A stretch of DNA of 64,000 nucleotides from Dugong dugon (GCA_030035585.1 CM057466.1:113834182-113898181), one strand, 5' to 3'. Shown: positions 20,850 to 32,445, counted from the stretch's first letter. Notes: generated by a model not told the origin, from the sequence alone. Program-made: numbers and translations.

Positions 20850-21550
20850 TATCACTGCTCACCCTTCCCTCTTCCCACTTTGTCAAAGGAAGCAGGCCTC
20901 CTCCTGTGCTCACTTCCAGTCTAGCTGCTTCCTCCACCTTCCTGTCTGCTCCCTCCATCTCCCCTGGGATCCGCTTTTACTTCTTTTCTGTCTTGTGTTT
21001 TCAACCTGTCCCTCTATTGACTTCCTCTCTCACCTTATAAACACACTGAAGTCTATTTTATAATCCCATAGCCTACTGAAACTACCTCCCTTTACCTGTT
21101 TCTTTTCTTTATAGCACACTCACGTTTCCTGAAAGATGAGGTGACAACACCAGTCTCTCTCTTCTTCCATCCCATTCACGTTCCAGCTCACTGATTAGGT
21201 CCTTGTGTTGGTGACTCCAGTTGTTCCTCAGTGACATTGCTCAAAGGTGCCTTCCTAATCACCAGCTCCAGTGAACTTGCTTTATTTCACAACTAAAACA
21301 TTTGGCCCCCAAAACCAGATCATTCTGGATTTCTTCTCATGTTTCTGATTATTTTATATCATCTTCTTTTGCTGGTTCATCTTTGTCTGAATGCTCCTTA
21401 AACCCTGATATTGCCCAGAGTACTCTCTTGGGCTCTTTTCCCTTCTAATCATTCTCCCTGAGTGCTATCATTTACTACAATCTATATGTTGATTACTACT
21501 AAATACATCTCTAGCCATCGATCAGTCTTCTGAGCTCTAGGTTTGCATAC
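20850..21550 (+). mobile_element. L2 LINE fragment (RT region)
   Basis: Plus-strand ancient LINE. 'tttgctggttcatctttgtc', 'tcttgggctcttttc' and 'tctatatgttgattactact' follow the L2 reverse transcriptase region as I recall it; the last is the diverged remnant of the YADD active site (about 21481-21495). CT-rich sequence upstream fits the same LINE. Heavily mutated, no function. Confidence 0.6.
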
Positions 21551-21586
21551 GAAACATAGGTTTAATGTCATGCACCAACAAATCCA

Positions 21587-21799
21587 GGAGACCTGATGGT
21601 GCAATGGTTAAGTGCCTGGCTGCTAACCAAATGGTTGGCAGTTCAAACTTACCCAGTAGCTCTGTGGGAGAAAGACCTGGAGATCTGCTTCCATGAAGAT
21701 TACAGCCTAAAAAACCCTATGGAGGCAGTTCTGCTCTGTCACATGAGGTTGCTATTAGTTGGAATCTCCTGCACAGCACCTAAAAGCAACAACAATAAC
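21587..21799 (+). mobile_element. AfroSINE, long type
   Basis: Plus-strand long-type copy: diverged head 'ggagacctgatggtgcaatg', extra block 'gggagaaagacctggagatc', and a tail ending in 'cacctaaaagcaacaacaat'. No clear target duplication. Confidence 0.88.
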
Positions 21800-22449
21800 C
21801 AGTAAGTCAAGTTTGGAGGCCAGGCCCTCCTAACCAAGTTGAGATATTATTACTTCATCTTTCCTCCAAGATCAATTTGCTCTTCCATTTTAGTAGTTTG
21901 CATGGCTAGAGCTTCTTTAAGCAGCATACATATTATCACCTGTATCTGTAATTTTAATTAACACACATTTTTGCATTTTAGGAGCTAGTGTTTAATCCAG
22001 TTATATTGAGTTCAGTTTTCTTAACATAAGCAATTAAAGTGTTGTTGGTTGGGCAAGAAACTTTGAATTGATTTTCCAAAAGACACAGATTAGTGTTGAT
22101 CCATGACCCTGGATTGAGCACCATTCACTGTGCAGAAGACTAGCCAGGATCAGGGATGGTACAGGGTAAAACAGATTTGTCTATCAGGGATTCTACTAGA
22201 ATCAGCCAGTGGAAACTCAGCCGTTAAAATGTTTCTGAAAGGGACTGCGTGCGAATTTCACATTTATTGTCAGCTGTGTAGGCCTAGCAACCTGGGTATC
22301 GTGGTATTGTTAATGCAGAGCTTACACAGTTCACTTCTGCATGTTCCTGTGATTCTGATTTATTTTCCTTCTTTATTCCCTCATGTTTTACTATGATTTT
22401 ATAAAACTTTAAAAATTAATCCAAGTTCCTCTTTGGAAGGTAGAACAAG
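21800..22449. other. Unassigned stretch
   Basis: No recognised element. Open frame 22130-22396 shows no recognised family. Confidence 0.3.
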
Positions 22450-22762
22450 TGATAAAATCTGAAGACGAGACAACCGAACAAAGGATCTTCAAGAATACCC
22501 ACAGAAGGTCAACATGTCTGGAATGAGGTCATTGTGCCCATCTCAAAGGGGAACTAACATTCCACAGATTCCTCAGACCCTGACCCTGTCCAGATAAAAT
22601 CCTCTAATCCGCCTCCAGAGGGGGAGGTAGATTTTGGAGGAGCTCACTCCCCTCTGTCTCCTAAATACCGATATACAATAAAACACTCTTGCTGCTCACC
22701 TCACCCCTGTCTCAGTATTGGCTCTTGCGGCAGGTGGCTCAGACCTGCATCTTGAGGTAACA
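22450..22762 (+). mobile_element. ERV1-type LTR (3' part certain, start uncertain)
   Basis: The right half has retroviral LTR architecture: a GC-rich block with 'cctccagagggggaggtag', poly(A) signal AATAAA at 22677-22682, 'ctgtctcagtattggctctt' resembling an R/U5 junction, and an end in 'cttgaggtaaca'. No primer-binding site or gag-like sequence follows. I take it as a solo or broken LTR; the 5' boundary at 22450 is a guess. Confidence 0.55.
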
Positions 22763-23854
22763 TTTACGCCTGACACTGGACTTTGTTTAGGCAGATCACT
22801 AGGACATCCAGGTAAAGGGTGAATTAATGGAAATGAGATACAGGCAGGCAATTGGATTGATTTGCGGTTTGTGATGTCCTGAAGGGTCTCCAAGCATCTC
22901 CCCCTTTCTCCTTTCCTTCCCTTCTTCAGCCTTCCCTTTCTTCTTCCTTTACTTTTGCAAACAATTTTTCCTTCTTACTGTCTTCCTACCATATGGCCTA
23001 TGCTTTAATCCACCAAAAAATGTCATTCGTTTTTCAATGAGTATTGAGACCATGGCGAGCAAAAGTGCTTACCAATCCCTCGGTTACAATCACCTCTCCT
23101 TATTAGACCCAGACAGCCCCATCGAAAACAGCACTATAGCAGGGAGGTGTCAACACTGGAAACAAGGGAAGCCCAGTGCCAGGGCTGACCGTTAAAGAAA
23201 GTGCAGTCGCTTGAAACGGCACACTTTTATTTCTAACGTTAACGTTGAGAGTCGTTATTGGAATAACACAGTCCAAATGCTTCATGAAAACGCTTAGCTA
23301 AAATAAAGTATAATAAATTCCAGGCTTGATTTTAATCATCGCAAACTTTAAGACAGTAAACATTTAAGCAAACAAAATGATTAGGAAGTGCCACTAACGT
23401 CGTGAAGATAACGAGCATGTAGCCTGAACCCCACTTGGGTTGCTTACCATCTATCATGTGTGGCTGTAAGTCAACAGCTTGGGAAGCAAAAGTCTTTGTA
23501 TTTATTCTTCTATCACCTGAAAGCGAATGTTTTTGGCTAATGGCTTTATCCCTGTTTGATGTGAAAAGCACACACCTATTGATTTGTGCACCGGGCTTCC
23601 CATTAGAAGGTGAAGTCAGCATGGATTTCTTGTTTGCTCTTTGTTGGCACAGCAGTAGGGGTGGGTCAGCACTGGCGGGTGGTTGGTCCTGGGCTGCCAT
23701 GGAGCAGTGATTAGAAGCAACACAAAAGCACTCCCCACTAGCAGCGATCATGTCACTGCATTAGCCGAACTGCAGCAGGAGCAATGGTGCCCACTCGTCA
23801 AACGTGGTTCAGAGCAGTCACGGTGGAACACGAAGCACCAGGTTGTGGTTTTAA
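22763..23854. other. Repeat-free stretch with scattered CpGs
   Basis: A C/T-rich tract lies at about 22900-22975. From about 23090 to 23850 there is no recognisable transposon, and CpG dinucleotides are unusually frequent for this window ('taacgttaacgttgag', 'actaacgtcgtgaagataac'). Open frames 23332-23751 (minus) and 23435-23710 (plus) overlap, and neither looks protein-like. Candidate conserved noncoding DNA, unproven. Confidence 0.35.
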
Positions 23855-24010
23855 GTAGAAAGAGCATGGCCACTGGAGTCAGACAGAAATAGGGTTGTGC
23901 GTACATCTCACCACTTACGCTCTGTGTAACCTTGAAGACATCACTTAACTTCTCATCAATGCAGACATCTGTGAAATGTGGCCACTGTGCTTGTCAGACT
24001 GTTTGGAGGA
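23855..24010 (+). mobile_element. MIR SINE fragment
   Basis: 'gagcatggccactggagtca', 'ctctgtgtaaccttgaag' and 'cacttaacttctcatc' follow the 5' and core parts of MIR on the plus strand. Confidence 0.72.
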
Positions 24011-24584
24011 CCAGCTTGGGAAGCAAAGGCTTTTGTATACATACATGAGGCATTTTGGCACATGCAAAGTGATCTATGTACTCTCATAAAAACATACAAT
24101 GTGCTAGAAATGTTCAAAATGCATGGGCCTCCCGCTCTACCCTGGCAGGGAGGTAAGCTTTTGTAAAGATTGAAAGCCCTTTGCCCTCAGTGGGGAAGAT
24201 GGTCACCAGGTTCAGCAAATAAAAAGCCCAGGGTGCCTAGCTAAGTTTGAATTTCAGAAAAACAATGAATCATATATTGTTGTTGTCATATTTTTAGTAT
24301 AAGTATGTACTCTGATGTAACATGCAGTATTTGGGATGCAGTTATGCTAAAAGCTTATTCATTGTTCATCTAAAATTCAAATTTAGCTGGTCGTTCTGTA
24401 TCTTATCTGGCAATCTTAGGGGAAGATTGTATGGAAAGAGTATTTTTTTTTCTCTTTTTGCACCAGTCTGAGAGGTCTGATTCTTTCCTCAGTGCTATCA
24501 TGCCCTGCGTGGCAGAGGTGGGGCAGTGCGGCAAAACTGAACTGGGCTGACACCCTGGGCGTGGCATGCTTCTCATTCCTTGAA
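24011..24584. other. Unassigned stretch
   Basis: Begins with ~26 bp (24012-24037, 'cagcttgggaagcaaagg..') that nearly repeat 23475-23500. Otherwise nothing recognised. Confidence 0.3.
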
Positions 24585-24925
24585 CATTCCTTGTTCTTCA
24601 TTTGCAAAATAGGGATAATAATACTGCTTACTGTACAGGTAAGTGCTCCACTGCTAGCCTAAAAGTTGGCAGTTCGAACCCACCCAGCAGCACCTTGAAA
24701 GAGAGGTCTGGAGATATGCTTCCAAAAGGCCCCAGCTTTAAAAACCCTACAGAGCAGATCTCTCTGCACATGTGGGGTCACCGTGAGTCAGAATCGACTG
24801 AACGGCAACTAACAACAACAGTAACAACTATATACGTTTGAGTATTGTTAATATTAAACGATTAATAAATATAACCAACTTGGAAAAATACCTGGCATGT
24901 AATAACTGCTCCAAGTGTTAATTAT
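24585..24925 (+). mobile_element. MIR SINE split by an AfroSINE
   Basis: Left part 24585-24637 ('cttcatttgcaaaataggga') and right part 24829-24925 ('aatacctggcatgtaataac') are the two sides of one plus-strand MIR, interrupted by the SINE at 24638-24828. Confidence 0.7.
24638..24828 (+). mobile_element. AfroSINE, head-truncated, inside MIR
   Basis: Starts within the tRNA-like head ('taagtgctccactgctagcc'), keeps the B box 'cagttcgaaccc' and a complete tail with 'cggcaactaacaacaacag'. The A box is missing. Confidence 0.87.
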
Positions 24926-26168
24926 TACCCTATTTCATCTATTTTAGTGTTTTCAACTTTTTCAGATTTTAAGATTCTTACAGTTTGGAAGTATCTCTCA
25001 GTGGATGGCAATTTGCAATTGCTGTTGGGCAGGTGGCAGTCATGATGTAGGTACATGCATGAACTTGACCATAGCTGTTCAGATCGTCATGGCTTTAATC
25101 GAGTTACTGTATTGTTTGAAAAACACTTTACTCCTTAGGGAAGATAATTCACATGCATAGCAGGGAATCTCAAAGAAACATGACAAAGGAAGTTTTTCCC
25201 TTAGAAAGAAACTCTTCCAGGGCTCAGGGACAGAGAGAAAGGTGAAGCTTTAATGATAAAAGCCATCTGGAATAGATGGGTGAGGGGTGCTACTTCTTGG
25301 TGCATCTTCATGAGCAAGCACCTGGATGCATTACGTGAACTCACACCCGATCAGCTAGAGAATAAAGTTGTTGAAAGGCGAGTGACTTGGTGGTCTGTCC
25401 TGATGGCGTGAGTGGATACTGCAACCCCCTGGCCTTCCAGTCAACAAATCATTTATAAACCATTTGAAGAAGAAAATATTCTCATTGTTGCTTAAGAACT
25501 TTCTTCTGACACCTACTGATAAGGTCAAGAAAATGTCCATCTCACTTGCAGAGTGGGTACCCTCAGTTATGTTAATTTGAAAACTTTTTACTGGTGTCAA
25601 TAGTCAATCACTCTTAAAAATGTTCCACCACCGACACTCTTGATAGGACAGAGGACAATTATTACATAGCTAAAAATACAGACATTGATGAATCCAAATC
25701 AAAAAGTGATTCAGAATAGTCAGCCTCTGAATGTGAAGAGCTTTTAGGCATACATTAACTGATTCATCTTGTTATACATTTTATATAAACACAAGAAATA
25801 TGTATAATGAAACAATGTAAAAAAGGCTAGGAGATTTCTCTATATAAGAATAAAATAACAACTTGATTTAATAAGAAAGCATTGTGTCTCTCTAATTGGT
25901 GACTTTTTTTGTTTGTAGTGGTATGTGAATTATGGGTGTAATTTTAAAATCAATGGCATTTCAGAATCAATAAAATAGGTGTTATTTTTATTCTCTAGCA
26001 TTGAACTTGCTGAAAAAGAGAAGAATAATGTCATATTCTGTGCTCAGGAGACCACTCTTCATTTACCTACATCCACTGAGCACTTACTGTGTGCCAGGCA
26101 CTGTGTATGAAGGAAAGATGATACAAGAGTAAAGAAGATGGGATGATACTCTCATTGTGGAATTTACA
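24926..26168. other. Unassigned stretch
   Basis: About 1.2 kb, mostly AT-rich. At 26065-26110, 'gagcacttactgtgtgccag' is a word common in old mammalian interspersed repeats, so a remnant is likely there. Nothing else recognised; frames are short. Confidence 0.35.
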
Positions 26169-26176
26169 TTCCAGAG

Positions 26177-26723
26177 AAGAGGTCAGCAAACTTCTCTGTA
26201 AGGGTCAGGTGTTAAATATTTTATGCTTTGGGGCAATATAGTCTGTTGCAACTACTCAACTCTGCAGCTTTACAATGAACATAGTCATAGACAGTAGTTA
26301 AACAGATGGTCGTGGCTGTGCTCAAAAAAAATTTATTTATGGACACTGGAATTTAAACTTCATATTTTCCAACAGTTTCTGGGTGGCACAAATGGTTAAG
26401 CACTCGACTACTAGCCAAAAGGCAGCACAAACTCAGCCAGAGGTGCCTCAGAGGACAGGCCAGGTGATCTAATTCCTAAAAGGTCATAACCTTGAAAATC
26501 CAATGGAGCAGTTCCACTGTGCACACATGGGGTTGCCATGAGTCAGAATCAACTGAATGGTAACTGACAACAACATGATTTTTATGTCCACAAAATGTTA
26601 CCCTTCTTTTGATATATATGTTTTCATCCATTTGAAAAGGTAAAAACCACTCCTAACTCTCAAGCTGTAGAAAACACATGGTGAGCTGAACTTGGCCCAG
26701 GAGCTATTGTTTTCTAACCACTG
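26177..26723 (+). mobile_element. MER5-like hAT DNA transposon with 8-bp target duplication
   Basis: Starts with 'aagaggtcagcaaac' and ends with 'tttctaaccactg', diverged versions of hAT/Charlie inverted ends. The body includes 'gttgcaactactcaactctg' and 'atagtcatagacag'. The 8-bp duplication 'ttccagag' flanks it perfectly at 26169-26176 and 26724-26731, the length expected for hAT elements. No transposase is encoded. An AfroSINE sits inside at 26374-26574. Confidence 0.88.
26374..26574 (+). mobile_element. AfroSINE, B type, inside hAT element
   Basis: Plus-strand B-type copy ('agtttctgggtggcacaaat' to 'taactgacaacaaca'). The hAT body resumes right after it with 'tgatttttatgtccac'. Confidence 0.88.
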
Positions 26724-26731
26724 TTCCAGAG

Positions 26732-27298
26732 AGTGTGAGAAGCAAAAACTAGCAAACAGGCAGATAAATAACGTTAAGTGCATATGTGACCTACCTGTGA
26801 AGAAGTACCCAAAGGGGCTAAAGCAGAAACAAAGCTACCTGAGAAGGGGTAGGCAGGGTGGCTTCTCTGAGGATGAGATAGTCCGAGATTCAAAGACAAG
26901 AACCAACTAATTGGTTATGCATAGAGCAGGCCCAAGCTCTCAGGCAGAGGGACAGAGCCTGCACAGCTGTAATGTGGGCAGAAATGTGCTTGAGGTGTTT
27001 GGGCACCCTAGGAAGACCAGTGCACCTGGGAAAGCTAGTGCTGTGGGGACACCAGCAGGCTGAGATGGGAGTGGAGGGTGAGGGCCACAGAAGGAGGCAG
27101 TTAGAGGGGGGAGGGCCAGCAAGATGCAAACAGGGTTCTGTGACTAGCAGTGGGGTCCATTGTGTTGGCTTTAGCTATGTGATTTAGTAAATTCGTGTTT
27201 CTGAATATGCACCTTCACTAGCGTTAGCAGGTAAAAGACACACATTGAAGTGTGTGTGTATGTATATAGAAAAAGAGATGATTATTAAGCATCCACTA
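26732..27298. other. Unassigned stretch
   Basis: Richer in G+C from about 26900 to 27170, with overlapping open frames on both strands (26972-27187 plus, 26890-27129 minus) that show no recognisable domain. Nothing assigned. Confidence 0.3.
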
Positions 27299-27307
27299 TG
27301 GACCAGG

Positions 27308-27479
27308 GAGCCCTGGTGGTGCAGTGGTTAAGAGCTCAGCTGCTAATCAAAAGATCAGTAGTTCGAATCCACCAGTTGCTCCTTGGAAACCCTACGGGGC
27401 CGTTCTACTCTGTCCTGTAGGGTCGTTATGAGTAGGAATCAACTTGACGCCAATGGGTTTAGTTTTTTTTTTTTTTTGG
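27308..27479 (+). mobile_element. AfroSINE, short type, with target duplication
   Basis: Well-preserved short-type copy from 'agccctggtggtgcagtgg' to a T run at about 27463-27477. The word 'tggaccagg' flanks it at 27299-27307 and 27480-27488. Confidence 0.95.
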
Positions 27480-27488
27480 TGGACCAGG

Positions 27489-28394
27489 TAGGTAGTGTTC
27501 AAGAGTCATCACAGATAAAGAGTTAGAGATGGGGAATTAGACTCAGAAGAATGAACTGACTTGCTCTAGTTCACTCAGCTTTGAAAGCAAGTTCATCTAA
27601 TTCGGAAAGTCCGTGTTATTTCCATAGCTGCTAAAATAAATGAAAAAAGATTGTATATAACAGAGGTAGCATTTTCTATTGTTTGTGAGAAAAGGATAAG
27701 AACAAAATAATAGATCTGACGTGGGAATGGAATTAATGTTGAGCTAATTTTTTGTCTTCTTTTAATTTATTCTTTTATTTATAATATAATTTTAAAAAAT
27801 GGAAATAACACATAAGGGAATTATCTCATGGAGACTTTTTTTCAACATTATAATTATTTATGAAATTAAGGTTACATTGTTCCAAAGCATATGCACAATT
27901 GAGTAGTGATAAAAGGCCCCAAAACTTATCTACTGCATGTACTTACACCAGAAAGGCAAGACAAATAATGTCTTTAGAAAATAAATTTCTGGATATCCTT
28001 TCTAAAGATGAAAGGCACAATATCAAAAGGAAAAAAAGGCAAATAATTAAGGCCTGTTTTGTAAGTGGCATGCCATGCCAAAATCACTGACATTATTGGA
28101 GACAATTTATGACCAGGATACTAATAAAATGAACAAGGTATATTAAAATGGAAACAAGACCCAGAAGAAAAAATGTCATGGGTTTTAATTATATGCAACA
28201 ATAATAAAATCATTTCTAGACTTCTTATAGAAACTGCTGGGGAGAGAGCTCCTGAACATTCCCTCTGGACAAAGGATGTTAAATCAAAATTAATTCTACA
28301 AACACCTAAACTATTTACGATATGGAAGAAGATTTTGTCAGTCTGTTTATTTAGCATGCTGCTTTCTTTATTTTAGTGCAGGTACACCTGTATA
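27489..28394. other. AT-rich unassigned stretch
   Basis: At 27490-27600 there is weak similarity to the 3' half of MIR read backwards ('cttgctctagttcactcagc'). The rest is AT-rich and unassigned. The frame 27860-28090 is lysine-rich AT translation without a domain. Confidence 0.3.
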
Positions 28395-28586
28395 GGAGCC
28401 CTGGTTGCACAGTGGTTGACATGATCGACTGCTAACCGAAAGGTCAGTGATTCGAAACCACCAGTGGTTCCGTGGGAGAAAGATGTGGCAGTCTGCTTCC
28501 ATAGAGATTTACAGCCTTGGAAACCCAATAGGGTCGTTATGAGTCGGAATTGACTCGATGGCAGTGGGTTTGGTTTTTTTGGTTTA
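28395..28586 (+). mobile_element. AfroSINE, long type
   Basis: Plus-strand long-type copy, 'ggagccctggttgcacagtg' to 'ggcagtgggtttggtttttt'. It carries the extra block 'gagaaagatgtggcagtctg'. An RTE fragment follows about 40 bp downstream. Confidence 0.92.
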
Positions 28587-28625
28587 TACCTCTCCCTCCT
28601 GCCCCTGTTGTACATAGTGACGCAT

Positions 28626-29128
28626 TGTACAACAGAACGAGACACTGCCTGGTCCTGCACCATCCTCACAATCATTATGCTTGAGCCCTTTGTTGCAGCC
28701 ACTGTGTCAATCTATCTTATTGAGGGTCTTCCTCTTTTTCCCTGGCCCTCTACTTGACCAAGCATGATGTCCTTCTCCAGGGACTGATCCCTCCTGATAA
28801 TATGTCCAAAGTATGTGAGATGAAGTCTTGCCTTCCTCTCTTCTAAGGAGTGTTCTGGCTGTACTTCTTCCAAAACAGATTTGTTCATTCTTCTAGCAGG
28901 TCACGGTATATTCAATATTCTTCACAAATACCATAATTCAAAGGCGTCAATTCTTCGGTATTCCTTAGTCATTGTTCCTCTTTCACATGCATATGAGGTG
29001 AATGAAAACACCATGGCTTGGGTCAGGTGCACCTTAGTCTTCAAGGTGACATCTTTGATTTTAACACTTTAAAGAGGTCTTTGCAGCAGATTTGCCCAGT
29101 GCAAAGCATCGTTTGATTTCTTGAGCGC
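28626..29128 (-). mobile_element. RTE (BovB-like) LINE fragment
   Basis: Minus-strand RTE from 'ttgtacaacagaacgagac' to 'tttgatttcttgag'. Unlike the other copies it lacks the terminal SINE-like tail. It extends further 5' than the 7362 and 13379 copies, through 'ggcttgggtcaggtgcacc'. An L1 begins right at its right edge. Confidence 0.88.
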
Positions 29129-29129
29129 C

Positions 29130-31797
29130 CTTGGTAAACACTAATAATAATCTTTGTTCTCCATACGTTTGCCTTTCTTGTCTCTTTATATAAGTGAGGT
29201 CATACAATATTTGTCCTTTTTTGATCGACTTATTTCACTCAGCATAATGTCTTCCAGCTCCATCCATATTGCAGCATGCATGAAGACTTCATTTCTCTTA
29301 TTGGCTCAGTAGCATTCCATTGTATGTATGTACCACATTTTGTTACCTGTTCATCTGTTGATGGGCATCTGGTTGTTTCTACCTTTTGGCTGTTGTGAAC
29401 AGTGCTGCAATGAACATTGGTGTAAAAGTCTCTGAGTCTCTGCTTTCAAGTCTTTCCGGTATATACCTAGGAGTGGAATCGCTGGGTCATACGGTAGCTC
29501 TACTTTACTTTTTTTAGGAACTGACACACTGCTTTCCAGAACAGCTGTACCATTTTGCATTCCCACCAGCAATGGGCAAGAGTTCCAATTTCACCAAAGT
29601 TTATTTATTTATTTATTTATTTCAATCTTAGCCATTCCAGTGGGAGTGAAATGTTATCTCGTAGTAGTTGTTCTGATTTGCATCTCTCTGATGGCTATTG
29701 ATTCTGAACACCCTTTCATGTATTTGGTGGCCATTTGAATGTCCTGTTTGGTGAAATGTCTGTTCAACTCCTTTGCTCATTTGTGATTGGGTTATTTGTC
29801 TTTTTGTTATTAAGTTGTTGAAGTTTTATATATATTTTGGTTATTAGATTCTTGTTGGATATATGGTTTCTGAAGATAATCTCCTAGTTGGTAGCTTATC
29901 TTTTCACTTTTTTGGTAAAGTCTTTTGATGACTAAAAGTTTTCAATTTTTAGGAGGTTCCATTTATTTATTTTGTCTATTATTGTTTGTACTTTTGTTAT
30001 TATATTAGATAATTCATTGTTAAAAGCTAGGCCCGACAGCGTTGCCCCTGCTCTTTCTTCTAAGAATTTTATGGTTTTAGTTTGTACATTTAGATCCTTA
30101 AACCACTTTAAATTTGTTTCTATATGTGGTGTAAGGCATAAATCCTGTTTCATTTTTCTGCATGTGGAAATCCAATTTTCCCAGCACCGTTTATTGAAGA
30201 CTCTTCTTTCCCCATCAAATGGACTCAGCACCCTTGTCAAAAATCAATTGACCATAGATGGGTGGGTTTATTTCTGGACTCTCAATTCTATTTCATTGGT
30301 CTACATGTTTATTGTTATACCAGTACCAGGCTCTTTTGATTATTGTATCTGTATAGTATATTTTAAAATCAGGAAGTGTGAGTATTACTACTTTGTTCTC
30401 TCTTTCAGCACTGCTTTAGCTATTTGAGGCCTCTTGCCATTGGTTGAAGTTTGTTTTTTTCTATTTCTGTAAAGAAGGCTATTGGAATTTTTATTGGAAT
30501 TGCATTGAATCTATAGATTGCTTTGGGTAGTATAGACATCTTAACAACAGTCAGTCTTTCAATCCATGGACATGCAACATCTTTCCATTTGTTTAAGTCT
30601 TCTTTAATTTCTTTTAGCAATGTTTTATCGTTTTCATTGTATAAGTCCTTCGTGTCCCTGGTTAGATTTATTTCCAGGTATTTTATTCTTTTAGATGCCA
30701 TTGTAAATGGAATTGATTCCCTAATTTCCCTTTCAGATTTATAATTGCTGGTGTATAGAAACCCAACTGATTTTTGTTTGTTGACGTTTTACCCTGCAAC
30801 TTTGCTAAATTCCTCTATTAGCTCTAGATGTTTTCTTGTGGACTCTGGGATTTTCTATATATAAGATCATATCACTCATGAATAGAGATAATTTTACTTC
30901 TTCTTTTCCAATCTGGATACCTTTTATTTATTTTTCTTGTCATGTTGTTCTGGCTAGGACTTCTAATAACAATATTGAATAGGAGTGGTGAGAGTGGGCA
31001 CCATTGTCTTGTTCCCAATTTCAAGGGGAAAGTGCTCAGTCTTTCTCCATTAAGTATCATGTTGGCTGTTGGCTTTTCATATATGCCTTGAATCATATTG
31101 AGGAATTTCCCTTGTATTCCAATCTTTAGTGTTTTCATCAAGAAAGGGTGTTGGATTTTATCAAATGTTTTTTCTGCATCCATAGAGATGATCATGTGGT
31201 TCTTTTTCTTTGTTCTATTGCTGTGGTGTATTACATTGATTAATTTTCTAATGATGAACCATCCCTACATTCCTGGAATAAATCTCACTTGGTCATGGTT
31301 TATGACTCTTTTAATATGCTGTTGGATTCTGTTTGCTAGTATTTTGTTGAGGATTTTTGCACCTATATTCGTAAGAGATATTGGCCTATGGTTTTCTTTT
31401 CTTGTGATGTCTTTGTGTGGTTTGGGTATCAGGGTTATGTTTGCTTCATAGAATGAATTAAGGAGTATTCCTTCCTTCTCTATCTTTTGGAAGAGTTTAA
31501 ACAGTATTGGTGCCAATGCTTCTCTAAATGTTAGATAAAATTCCCCAGTGAATCCATCTGGTCCAAGACTTTTTGTTGTTGTTGTCGGGAGGTTTGGGAT
31601 CACCGATTTGATCTCTTCACTTGTTATGAGTCTGTTGAGACTCTCTATTTCCTCTTGTGTCAGTTTGGATAGGTTGTGTGCTTCTAAGAATTTGTCCATT
31701 TATCTAGGTTATCTAGTTTGTCTGCTGTGGAGTTGTTTGTAATATTCTCTTTATCTCTATCAGGTCAGTTGTAATGTCCCCTCTTTCATTTTTTTAT
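29130..31797 (-). mobile_element. L1 LINE, 5'-truncated, ~2.7 kb, minus strand
   Basis: L1 3' UTR lies at the left ('tttcactcagcataatgtct', 'gaatcgctgggtcata') and ORF2 at the right, so the element reads right to left. It contains the 3' UTR, the C-terminal part of ORF2 and most of the reverse transcriptase, then stops near 31797. A TTTA tract occurs at 29600-29622. ORF2 is broken by several frameshifts and stops (next entry). Confidence 0.93.
29932..31699 (-). pseudogene. L1 ORF2 remnant (reverse transcriptase, inactive)
   Basis: Four minus-strand frames in order give ORF2 sequence. 31265-31699 has '[13 protein letters not shown]' and '[16 protein letters not shown]'; 30872-31195 has '[15 protein letters not shown]' and '[11 protein letters not shown]'; 30420-30701 has '[17 protein letters not shown]' and '[19 protein letters not shown]'; 29932-30240 has 'CWENWISTCRKMK' and 'WFKDLNVQTKTIK'. 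The FADD active-site position (about 30870-30885) reads His-Glu-stop, so catalysis is lost. The endonuclease domain is absent because of 5' truncation. Confidence 0.92.
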
Positions 31798-32189
31798 TTT
31801 GGTCCATGAAGATGTTTTTGATCTTATGTGTTGTTTATTTTTTATTCTTCTAGAAAATTATGGTGCTTGTGTTTATTCCATGGGTGTATCCCTGCTATTG
31901 CAAATGCTTTACTGCAAAAAACCAGCTTCAATTTGTCTTGTTTGTTTTCATCTAATCTATGTGTGTCTTTATGCATCAGATTTCCAACATGCTTCTCAAA
32001 TCACTAGATGTTAGCAAAGAAACTGATGATTTTAGTGGGAATCTAAATTTTCTTTTGTAAGAGCTGAGTGTGGATACAGTCTACAAGTTCATGTCACACC
32101 CAGAAAAATGTAAGGCCCTTTCTTGCAGCCAGAAATTTCAAATGGTGTGATATTTGGGTCATTAGAAAAGTATATATTTTTTCATTTAT
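31798..32189. other. Unassigned stretch
   Basis: AT-rich sequence upstream of the L1 truncation point. Nothing recognised. Confidence 0.3.
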
Positions 32190-32445
32190 TTAAAAAATAT
32201 TTATTGAGCAGTTAGGAGGCTACAGCAGCTGAGAAATGAGCATTGGTGTTTCCTGAGCTGGGGAAGACTGGTGGAGTGGGTGTGTGGGGGAGCTGGGCTC
32301 GGCTGGTACGACGTGTGAGCAAACCTATTAGACTAGTAGAGCTGTCAAGCAGGCATATGGATAACTATTTGGAATTCAAGAGGCAGGGAATATGAGGACT
32401 ACAGTCACCAGTGTATAGGTGGTATTTAGGCCATTAGACTATCAC
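32190..32445 (-). mobile_element. L2 LINE fragment
   Basis: 'gggaagactggtggagtggg', 'gagctgtcaagcaggcat' and 'taggtggtatttaggccatt' in this order match the reverse complement of the L2 RT region, the same region found in sense at 20850-21550. Strongly diverged. Confidence 0.55.

Noticed and set aside
29972..31742. Several plus-strand open frames (for example 29972-30427 and 31098-31451)
   Set aside because: They are antisense to a clear L1 ORF2 remnant and have no features of their own.
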